DNA of 5,056 bases from Sulfolobaceae archaeon (GTDB taxonomy: Archaea; Thermoproteota; Thermoprotei_A; Sulfolobales; Sulfolobaceae), in assembly GCA_028277025.1 (NCBI GenBank), contig JAPYVG010000117.1, forward strand, positions 1 through 5,056, written 5' to 3'. The translations under genes were made by a program, and so were the position numbers. Positions within the stretch are counted from its first letter, which is position 1; each line of letters opens with the position of its first letter. Below are positions 1 to 5,056 of the stretch, piece after piece. The notes beneath the pieces are model-generated. The model was not told where the DNA came from. It searched no databases and was given only the letters and a program-made list of their open reading frames with translations.

Positions 1-129
1 GTTCCTTATTTCTTCGTGAAACGGCCAAATATATTCAATAATTCCTCCATTGAATAAGTCCAAATCAACAGAGATATTACAATTTGCAAAGGAGCCCTGA
101 ATCGCCCCATCATTACTCAAAGTCTCCAT
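1..129 (-). CDS. Unrecognised protein, N-terminal 43 residues only (runs off left edge)
   Basis: Reading leftward from an ATG at 129 there are 43 codons without a stop, continuing past the window edge. An in-frame TGA lies four codons upstream at 139-141, so 129 is the earliest possible ATG. The peptide begins METLSNDGAIQGSF and goes on through NISVDLDLFNGG to the edge; it has no signal peptide or membrane segment and I do not recognise a family. AT-rich DNA just upstream (about 141-170) could supply a TATA box, which fits the weakly led transcripts of Sulfolobales. The gene diverges from the Argonaute-associated operon, so it need not belong to the defence system. A chance open frame of this length is possible in a single frame, hence moderate confidence. 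Confidence 0.5.
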   Translation of the reverse strand, partial: METLSNDGAIQGSFANCNISVDLDLFNGGIIEYIWPFHEEIRN

Positions 130-140
130 TTTCTGTCTTC

Positions 141-170
141 ATTAATTATATTTCCATTTAACTTTTAACT
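141..170 (-). promoter_or_regulatory. Candidate promoter region of the left-edge gene
   Basis: The minus strand here carries two TATA-like stretches, AAATATAATTAA (about 142-153) and GTTAAAAG (about 163-170), roughly 12-41 bases upstream of the ATG at 129. Neither sits exactly at the canonical archaeal distance, so the precise box is undecided. No Shine-Dalgarno sequence precedes the ATG, in keeping with a leaderless or nearly leaderless message. Confidence 0.3.
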
Positions 171-243
171 TTAGCTACAAGAAGATAAGTATTTCCCTTA
201 CATAAATAGGAAAGCACCCTGGGCCCAAGATGTGATTCTAACT

Positions 244-266
244 AAAAAATATAACCTGGTATAACA
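244..266 (+). promoter_or_regulatory. Candidate TATA region for the aga2-aga1 operon
   Basis: Two AT-rich candidates precede the ATG at 290. AAAAAATATAA at 244-254 would place the transcript start near 275 and leave a leader of about 15 nt. TATAAC at 261-266 would give a leaderless transcript starting at the ATG. There is no GGTGA-type ribosome binding site before 290, which favours short-leader or leaderless expression. This is inferred from spacing only. Confidence 0.4.
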
Positions 267-289
267 GAGAATATTCATAAGTAAATCTT

Positions 290-1402
290 ATGCTTTTTAG
301 TATTACTCGAAGATGGAGGATTAAAAAAAGAGAAGAAAGCCATGATGTAAGACTTACTTTCGTAAGTAGTGGAGAATATTACGAAAAACTAAGGTTAATT
401 GGACTAGAGTTATTCAATAAATATATTAATTCTCCTGATCTTCAGGATGAAGTAGTCTTAGCCTGGGGTGCTTTATTCCACCTCATTTCAGGAGAATTGT
501 CCATAAACAGTGAAAAAAGAGAAGAAATAAAATCGGAAATTAGGAAAAGACTAGAAAGCCTCATTTATCAATTGTCAGAGTCTATGAAATCTAATTGGGA
601 GCTAGGATTTGCTGCTTCAGTATATCTATATGTACTTAAAATGATAGGCTCTAATGTAGATGACTTAGAAGACAAGCTACACAGTATATTGAAAAGTGTT
701 AATTTTTACAGAATCGTTGGAGTTAATAAAATCCCGGAATTTTTAGGTTTCACTTTTGCTATGTTTAACGAGACATGCCCAGATGACGCATGTAAAATAT
801 ATTATTTCATGTATAAGAAAATTAATAATGAAGATATAAACCCTGAACAAAAGCAATTTAATAGGAATGATCTTGTAGAAAGCCTATTAGCTTATTATAT
901 ATATGGAGAAAGCTCAAGGTTACGACTTAACCAGCTGTGGACGCAGATCATTAGAGAAATTATGGAGAAGGACGTAAATGAATACATGAAAAATTATGAA
1001 CCATATGGAGGAGAATACCATAGTAGCGAATTTTTTGTTCCTAAAGAAAGGCTTTTCTTATTGTTAATATTAATGAAACTTCTTAACCTGGACAAAGTAG
1101 TTTATGTAATAGGTTTATCTAATGAGGAGGAAATGAAAAAGATATTAGAGCAAGACGAAGAGATAAAGAAAGCTCATCGTAAAGCTAATATTATATTAGT
1201 GTTTTCATTAATTTCAATTACATTTTTGATTATTTGGGGATTTGTAATACCTATTGTGTCTCCTTCCTACTTTCAGACCTTACTTCATTCTATAGTAGCA
1301 ATAGCAGTTTTAATAATTTCGTATGTGTTAGGCCTAATATCAATAATTATAGAAATTGTTAAAAGATTATCAGACTGGATGCGTGTAAAAAAGGTGAATT
1401 AG
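290..1402 (+). CDS. aga2: Aga2-like membrane effector of a short-Argonaute defence system
   Basis: This 370-residue protein has a basic N-terminus (RRWRIKKR, residues 7-14), a long cytosolic, probably all-helical region to about residue 298, and two hydrophobic C-terminal helices (about 301-323 and 334-355) joined by a short loop, ending in a basic tail (RVKKVN). No enzyme motif is visible. The layout, and its place beside a partner protein and an inactive Argonaute, match Aga2 of the Sulfolobus islandicus SiAgo system. That protein is a toxic transmembrane effector that binds anionic phospholipids and depolarises the membrane when the Ago-Aga1 complex senses an invader. The stop codon lies 3 bp before the next gene, so the two form an operon. 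The assignment rests on context, topology and recall of the family, not on an alignment; another membrane-anchored defence effector is the main alternative. Confidence 0.75.
   Translation: MLFSITRRWRIKKREESHDVRLTFVSSGEYYEKLRLIGLELFNKYINSPDLQDEVVLAWGALFHLISGELSINSEKREEIKSEIRKRLESLIYQLSESMKSNWELGFAASVYLYVLKMIGSNVDDLEDKLHSILKSVNFYRIVGVNKIPEFLGFTFAMFNETCPDDACKIYYFMYKKINNEDINPEQKQFNRNDLVESLLAYYIYGESSRLRLNQLWTQIIREIMEKDVNEYMKNYEPYGGEYHSSEFFVPKERLFLLLILMKLLNLDKVVYVIGLSNEEEMKKILEQDEEIKKAHRKANIILVFSLISITFLIIWGFVIPIVSPSYFQTLLHSIVAIAVLIISYVLGLISIIIEIVKRLSDWMRVKKVN
1391..1397 (+). promoter_or_regulatory. Shine-Dalgarno site for aga1 inside the aga2 3' end
   Basis: AAGGTGA lies 8 bases before the ATG at 1406 and inside the last codons of the upstream gene. 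GGTGA is complementary to the archaeal 16S rRNA 3' end. Sulfolobales use such sites mainly for downstream genes of an operon, so this supports both the start at 1406 and cotranscription with the membrane effector. Confidence 0.65.
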
Positions 1403-1405
1403 AAC

Positions 1406-2137
1406 ATGGTTTTGGAATCTAATATGTTCAGAACAGAACAAGAATTGCCAGATTTAGTATTGAATTGTATTGAAATAGATAATGAAAAAAATGCGTATGG
1501 TGCAGTAAAGGAATTATCTAAATATGGTATTTTCGGAGTAGTTAGAGAGAAAAAGATATTCTTTACTACAGTAATTGACAAGGATGATTTACTAAAGGAT
1601 AGAATAGCTGAAGTTTTAAAAAATCATAATATAAACTTTAGTGATATTAAAAAGAATTGTAAGAAAATAATACCAGAAGACAATAAGGACTATTTTTCAC
1701 AAATTTTTATGAACGCGTTACGATACATAATATACCAAAAGCTAGAAGATATTAATAGAGATAAGAAAGGAAGCGAGAGATGGACAATAGACGAGAGTAG
1801 AAACGGCATATACGTGTGCATAGAAAGATATAACATAGACAATTATGAAATCTGTGTCGGAGCAAAATTCACTGTAAAAGTATTCGATAATAAAGCCGAG
1901 CTTTATATAGATAGAAAAATAAAAATAAATAGCGAGAATAATAGATTAACTAGGAAATTAAAGAGAGAAATTAATAAAAAAGGTGTAGTAGAACCTAAGA
2001 CCAGGTATGATTTTATAAAGGAAGTTACAGAAGAAATTTTCGGAAACCCTGACTATATAAATGTAAAGTTATCCAGAGATTATACGGTAAATACAAGGAG
2101 AACTAAATTTAATGAAAAGCCACCTATTCCTTCTTAA
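1406..2137 (+). CDS. aga1: Aga1-like Argonaute partner protein
   Basis: This is a soluble, lysine-rich 243-residue protein without membrane segments. Its first 90 residues look alpha/beta, with a charged helix around 58-74. A central block (about 133-173, GIYVCIERYNI then FTVKVFDNKAELYID) is beta-rich and ends in a basic stretch (residues 177-201). The C-terminus is Arg/Lys-rich. In the SiAgo system Aga1 forms a stable complex with Ago, and related partners such as the Archaeoglobus AfAgo-N protein supply the N-L1-L2 part missing from the truncated Argonaute. The lack of an N/PAZ half in the neighbouring Argonaute, and the operon with the membrane effector, make that role likely here. I could not align it, so identity rests mainly on context. 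Its stop overlaps the Argonaute stop on the other strand by 4 bp. Confidence 0.72.
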   Translation: MVLESNMFRTEQELPDLVLNCIEIDNEKNAYGAVKELSKYGIFGVVREKKIFFTTVIDKDDLLKDRIAEVLKNHNINFSDIKKNCKKIIPEDNKDYFSQIFMNALRYIIYQKLEDINRDKKGSERWTIDESRNGIYVCIERYNIDNYEICVGAKFTVKVFDNKAELYIDRKIKINSENNRLTRKLKREINKKGVVEPKTRYDFIKEVTEEIFGNPDYINVKLSRDYTVNTRRTKFNEKPPIPS

Positions 2138-3516
2138 AGTACATCCCTCACATCAATTGATGGAATAGATCCTAAGCTATTTATGTAGTGGACAAGCTTA
2201 GCCATTCTATTTGCATATTTTAGTACTGCAATTCTCCTGCTCCTTATATCTGGATGTTCCCAGTCAGCCTTAATCTGGGATAAAGCAAGTTCAGCTATAC
2301 CTATCGGATTCACGTCAAATGATGAATATACGCTAAGAGTTATAGGTCTTGGCGTACCCAATATTATATGTTTTTCTTCCAATTTAGAGGCGTTGCTAGT
2401 ACTGGGTTTCATATATTTCCCTGTAGCAGTTATTATTATTTCACTATGCAAATAGTCTCCATTATTAGGATTCCATCTATTTCTTTTCTTAATGATTATC
2501 GTTCCCCTATTAACATAATAATCAGATGATTTATCACCAAATAGCCTTACGGGCGTATTATATTGTGCATGAATAAAGACCCATTTAGTATCCTTTTCCA
2601 CGACGGTTTCTATGACCTCTTTTTCATCTTTATGCATAGGTGAAGTCTTAAAAATAATCAAGAGTGGCGGAGTGGTCCTCATAATGTTTTTGTACCACCT
2701 TATACCAGAGTCTAACGTTCTCATCATAGCCTCCTTTGGTACATAAAGCCCCTCGGTATTATCATTAATAGGTATACTTTTATCAATAGGCTGCACGTCG
2801 AATCTTTGGTAGTAATTATTAAGGGTAGTAAAGTATCCTACACTATAGGTTATTTTATCCTTTCGTGGCCTAGCAAAAGCTATCCCCATTAACATCCCAT
2901 TACTACTGACGTTTTTACTTAAATCATTATAAATGCTGGAATCTACTATCCATGGGGTACCTCCTGCCTTTGCAATTAATTGTACTGCAATTGTTAATGG
3001 GATTGTAGCTTTATATTCTCTATTTTTTAGCCTTTTTAACGTAGTAAATGTAACAAATTGTGTTCGTAACCTGTTACCTATCAGTGCAGCTTTTATTTTG
3101 TCATGAATTTCATTTGTAAGTTTCCTATCTGCGATAATTACTGCTACATTAAAGCGATTCGTATCTAGTTGATTATTGATACTGTTTATGAAGTCATTTT
3201 CACTATATATGTTAATACGACTTATCGTACTAGGATCGAAATTATATCTTATATCAAAAACTCTCGAAATCCCTCCTATCGTATTTGTATAAGGCCAGTG
3301 GTGTTTAGTATCATTTTTGCCATATATTTCATAGAAAAGTAATTTTACCAAATCGCATACTTCATTGTCCCCATTAACTACTAGTACTTGAAGGTTTATG
3401 TCTCTTCCCTCATATGGTTTTAATGCAGTTATGAATTCTGGTACATAATGTTTGGCGTTATTTCTGAATAACACATTGATTTTATTTTCTTGTAATATAG
3501 TGGCATAGTCACTCAT
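2134..3516 (-). CDS. ago: Short (pseudo-short) prokaryotic Argonaute, MID-PIWI, catalytically inactive
   Basis: This 460-residue protein has a MID domain (about 40-185) and a PIWI domain (about 186-460) with no room for N and PAZ domains. MID carries the guide 5'-end-binding set H138, K142, Q153 and K183 (NEIHDKIK, RTQFVTF, LIAKAGGTPW), corresponding to the Y/H-K-Q-K set of AfAgo-type proteins. PIWI hallmarks are AKAGGTPWIVD (182-192), GMLMGIAFARP (207-217) and the C-terminal GTPRPITLSVY (387-397) with a helix ending KYANRMAKLVHYI. The first catalytic Asp is replaced by A213 (GIA instead of GID) and the HRDG-like site reads FKTSP (289-293), so slicing is not expected. The predicted role is guide-directed recognition of invader nucleic acid together with Aga1, then activation of Aga2. 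The ATG overlaps the stop of the winged-helix gene (ATGA), implying translational coupling; no strong ribosome binding site precedes it. Confidence 0.92.
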   Translation of the reverse strand: MSDYATILQENKINVLFRNNAKHYVPEFITALKPYEGRDINLQVLVVNGDNEVCDLVKLLFYEIYGKNDTKHHWPYTNTIGGISRVFDIRYNFDPSTISRINIYSENDFINSINNQLDTNRFNVAVIIADRKLTNEIHDKIKAALIGNRLRTQFVTFTTLKRLKNREYKATIPLTIAVQLIAKAGGTPWIVDSSIYNDLSKNVSSNGMLMGIAFARPRKDKITYSVGYFTTLNNYYQRFDVQPIDKSIPINDNTEGLYVPKEAMMRTLDSGIRWYKNIMRTTPPLLIIFKTSPMHKDEKEVIETVVEKDTKWVFIHAQYNTPVRLFGDKSSDYYVNRGTIIIKKRNRWNPNNGDYLHSEIIITATGKYMKPSTSNASKLEEKHIILGTPRPITLSVYSSFDVNPIGIAELALSQIKADWEHPDIRSRRIAVLKYANRMAKLVHYINSLGSIPSIDVRDVL

Positions 3517-3788
3517 TTCAATTCACTGTTCAAATTCTCAATTAAATACTCTACAAGTCTAGCTATTTTCTTACCTTTTTCAGTCAATACTACTTTTCTT
3601 CTAACCTTATTTACTACTATTATATCGGCTAATCCCAGCTCTTTCATCACTCTTATGTTATTATACACTGTCTGTGTGGTGTATCCAGACAGTTCCTTCA
3701 ACCTCTGAATATTATCAGGGTCCTTATTATAGATAATATAAAGTAACTTTGACATAGGCGTAATGTAATTCTCTATTTCGGTTAACAT
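3513..3788 (-). CDS. Winged helix-turn-helix transcriptional regulator, coupled to ago
   Basis: This 91-residue protein is a minimal winged-helix DNA-binding domain. It has an N-terminal helix (11-20), a helix-turn-helix (about 27-52, RLKELSGYTTQTVYNNIRVM then KELGL), a basic wing (about 55-68, VNKVRRKVVLT) and a closing helix opened by LTEKGKKIA, a signature seen in many MarR/PadR/ArsR-like archaeal regulators. There is no ligand or metal-binding domain. Its TGA overlaps the Argonaute ATG in ATGA, so the two are cotranscribed and probably translationally coupled. The likely role is control of its own operon, and possibly of the effector operon, which would be useful for a system with a toxic effector; that is inference. 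Start: the ATG at 3788 has a TATA-like box 23-31 bases upstream and is probably leaderless. Confidence 0.85.
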   Translation of the reverse strand: MLTEIENYITPMSKLLYIIYNKDPDNIQRLKELSGYTTQTVYNNIRVMKELGLADIIVVNKVRRKVVLTEKGKKIARLVEYLIENLNSELK

Positions 3789-3810
3789 ATCTTTTATTCT
3801 AGTAAGTAAG

Positions 3811-3819
3811 ATTTAAAAA
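3811..3819 (-). promoter_or_regulatory. TATA-like box of the wHTH-ago operon
   Basis: The minus strand reads TTTTTAAAT here, 23-31 bases upstream of the ATG at 3788. This is the normal archaeal TATA distance for a leaderless transcript, and no ribosome binding site precedes the ATG. Confidence 0.55.
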
Positions 3820-3821
3820 TA

Positions 3822-3838
3822 TATCTAGAGTTTAGATA
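3822..3838. promoter_or_regulatory. Candidate operator palindrome upstream of the wHTH-ago promoter
   Basis: TATCTA at 3822-3827 and TAGATA at 3833-3838 form a perfect 6-bp inverted repeat with a 5-bp spacer. It lies directly upstream of the TATA-like box. A symmetric site of this size suits a dimeric winged-helix protein such as the one encoded just downstream. Its position overlaps the BRE/upstream edge, where binding could either recruit or hinder the transcription factors. Short AT-rich palindromes also occur by chance. Confidence 0.35.
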
Positions 3839-3920
3839 GTATTACCAGATATTATAAAGCCCAATGATAATAAAGGAAAACACAATACGTTACCCACATC
3901 TTATGTTCTCTTTCACTTAA

Positions 3921-3935
3921 ACAGCAGTTATGGGA
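3921..3935 (+). repeat. Left terminal inverted repeat of the IS
   Basis: ACAGCAGTTATGGGA pairs with the reverse complement of 5034-5048 (ACAGCAGTTGTGGGA), 14 of 15 matching with one A/G difference. Beyond position 15 the similarity falls off. Confidence 0.85.
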
Positions 3936-3937
3936 CT

Positions 3938-4960
3938 TTAACGTAACTTAAAGATTTTCATCAGCCCCGGCGGTCCGCCTAAATGACGTTCAACGAACCT
4001 GAGGAACGCCTCTACGCTCCTCAGGTTCAGCTCCCCCACCAGCTCCCTGACGACGTTGTTGATGGTGAAGATCGTGAGGTAACCCTGGAGCCTCTCCCTC
4101 CTCCAGAACGAGGAGCCCCAGGGCCTTGACGTCCCTGTGGAGCTCCTCGATCTCCCACCCGACAGGCCTCCTCCCCGCTGAGCGAGAGGTCGGTAGTGTA
4201 GAGGTACCTGGCGTGTGTCCCAGAGTCACGTTTACGTTCCCGGACTAGCAACTTCACCGTAACCGCTCGGCCTCCCAGGGTCAGGTCGGCGTAGTAGACT
4301 CCAGGGGGTCTCCCACTCGGAGGTATCCCTCCACCTCCTCGAGGGTCCCCTGGACCGACTCGACCCTGAGCTCGGTTGGTCTTGAGCTCAGACACCACGT
4401 TGTCCGTCACGAGCTTCTCGGACAGTACTGGAGTCGAAGACGACCCTGGCTACCGGAAGCGCCCCTTGAGCACGTCCAACATCTGGCCAAGTCGATCTTG
4501 GTCTTGAACTCGGTGACCATCCCCATATTCAACATCTTCCTCACGAAGTAGGGGAAACCATGAATATCCTGCCCGTGGAGAGGTCCACTACGGCTACCAT
4601 GAGGAGCTTGGCCCTCTCGAACCTCCCGTGGGTGTGGCAGTAGGTCCAGTAGTTCTCGGGGGCTCACGTCTACCCGGAGCGTCGTGGTCCACGGTGTCGT
4701 CCACGATGACGACCTGACCCTTCAAAGTCTGACAGGACCTCCACGCGCCGTCGAGTTCTCCCAACGCCTCCAGCAGGTTTGCGTAGTCCAACCCGAACGT
4801 CTCGGCCGCGTTCCTCACGCTGGCCCTCCCACCTACCAGGACCATGAGGACTAGCGCCAACCCGACCTTTCTGCTCCTCCCGTTCCTCCTGACCACGCCC
4901 AGCCTGTTGACCGCCTTGACCGGCCTCTCCCTAGCCAACTCGATCGGTCCCTTTCCGCAT
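3938..4960 (-). pseudogene. IS DDE transposase, broken by about nine frameshifts
   Basis: The transposase can be followed in ten pieces that change frame. In order along the minus strand they are: KGPIELARERPVKAV through VVIVDDTVDH (to about 4684); PENYWTYCHTHGRF to STGRIF (4660-4562); FPYFVRKM to KIDLAR (to 4482); MLDVLKGRFR (4482-4453); RVVFDS (4447-4430); EKLVTDNVVSELK (from about 4419); RVESVQGTLEEVEGY (from 4367); GVYYADLTLGG to SLSGEE (4302-4168); WEIEELHRDVKALGL (4157-4113); SFWRRERLQGY to the end IFKLR and TAA at 3938. The DDE residues lie in VDDT (4701-4696), VFDS (4435-4433) and IEELHRDVK, where E-x6-K matches the IS4-type YREK signature. The ATG at 4960 is one base out of frame with the first piece, which otherwise stays open to a GTG at 5052, so the true start is uncertain. 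No functional product is expected. Confidence 0.85.
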
Positions 4961-4980
4961 CTTTTCAGCAGGAAGACGTC

Positions 4981-4993
4981 GAAAAATAAAAAC
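4981..4993 (-). promoter_or_regulatory. Possible TATA box of the IS transposase
   Basis: The minus strand reads AGTTTTTATTTTTC here, an AT-rich island in GC-rich DNA, 21-33 bases before the ATG at 4960. This is the expected archaeal promoter distance for a leaderless transcript and supports 4960 as the ancestral start, despite the present frame mismatch. Confidence 0.4.
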
Positions 4994-5033
4994 TTCTCAC
5001 AACACCGACTTCCCCGTATTACCTCCCTAAGAT

Positions 5034-5048
5034 TCCCACAACTGCTGT
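5034..5048 (-). repeat. Right terminal inverted repeat of the IS
   Basis: On the minus strand this reads ACAGCAGTTGTGGGA and matches the left repeat at 14 of 15 positions. Only 8 bases of flanking sequence remain before the window ends. Confidence 0.85.
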
Positions 5049-5056
5049 ACACAGTA

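Larger units (their letters stand above)
3921..5048 (-). mobile_element. Degenerate ISC1217-like (IS4-superfamily) insertion sequence, about 1.13 kb
   Basis: The element is bounded by near-perfect terminal inverted repeats (3921-3935 and 5034-5048) and filled by one broken transposase gene on the minus strand that ends at 3938, just inside the left repeat. It is far GC-richer than the flanking genes. No target-site duplication is evident: the left flank ends CACTTAA and the right flank begins ACACAGTA, so either the ends have drifted or recombination has occurred. Transposase motifs and length suggest the Sulfolobales ISC1217 group within the IS4-like DDE elements, by recall; the ISH3 group is the alternative. 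It stands 132 bp upstream of the wHTH-ago start, at the edge of the defence block. Confidence 0.85.

Noticed and set aside
192..213. TTTCC...GGAAA inverted repeat
   Set aside because: The arms are 5 bp with a 12-base loop in AT-rich DNA; it is too weak to call as a terminator or operator.
220..227. TGGGCCCA palindrome in the intergenic region
   Set aside because: It is only 8 bp, a common restriction-site-like palindrome, with no partner copy or promoter-related position.
1399..1581. 60-codon minus-strand open frame
   Set aside because: It lies wholly antisense to the start of the Aga1-like gene, which has a good ribosome binding site and operon spacing; its product has no recognisable features.
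290..3516. SPARTA/SPARSA-type system (TIR-APAZ or Sir2-APAZ effector)
   Set aside because: No TIR, Sir2 or nuclease motif is visible in either associated protein; the effector instead has two membrane helices.
3990..4667. Three overlapping minus-strand open frames (3990-4229, 4027-4410, 4407-4667) as separate genes
   Set aside because: Each contains short true transposase stretches followed by low-complexity out-of-frame peptide rich in G, R and P. They are pieces of one frameshifted transposase.
3911..5056. Target-site duplication around the IS
   Set aside because: Left flank CACTTAA and right flank ACACAGTA do not match as direct repeats at any plausible length.
1..5056. CRISPR array, tRNA or rRNA
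   Set aside because: No regularly spaced repeats, no cloverleaf-like tRNA signature and no rRNA-like GC-rich conserved block was seen on either strand; the only GC-rich part is the IS.

Overview
The window looks like chromosomal DNA of a thermoacidophilic archaeon of the Sulfolobales (Sulfolobus/Saccharolobus-like). The host genes are AT-rich, use AGA/AGG for Arg and ATA for Ile, start behind archaeal TATA-like boxes with little or no leader, and use a GGTGA-type ribosome binding site only inside an operon. The organism assignment is inferred from these traits and from the protein families, not from a marker gene.

Left edge (1-289): the 5' end of an unrecognised minus-strand gene runs off the window. 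A divergent intergenic region follows, carrying the promoter of the next operon.

Centre (290-3788): a compact four-gene block that I read as a SiAgo-type short (pseudo-short) Argonaute antiviral system. On the plus strand, a 370-aa protein with two C-terminal membrane helices (Aga2-like toxic membrane effector) is followed 3 bp later by a 243-aa basic protein (Aga1-like Argonaute partner). On the minus strand, a 91-aa winged-helix regulator overlaps by ATGA the start of a 460-aa MID-PIWI Argonaute. The two operons converge and their stop codons overlap by 4 bp. The Argonaute keeps the MID 5'-end-binding set (H138, K142, Q153, K183) but has lost the PIWI catalytic aspartates, so it should bind and sense without cutting. 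By analogy with the Sulfolobus islandicus system, Ago plus Aga1 would recognise invader nucleic acid by a guide and trigger Aga2 to depolarise the membrane and kill the infected cell. The winged-helix gene is the least expected part; a palindrome just upstream of its TATA box is a candidate operator.

Right (3789-5056): a promoter region, then a GC-rich insertion sequence of about 1.13 kb (about 3921-5048) with 14/15-matching terminal inverted repeats. Its single IS4-superfamily-like, ISC1217-like DDE transposase lies on the minus strand and is broken by about nine frame changes, although the protein is still readable piece by piece. Its composition differs sharply from the neighbouring genes, which suggests transfer from a GC-richer relative.

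No rRNA, tRNA or CRISPR array was seen.
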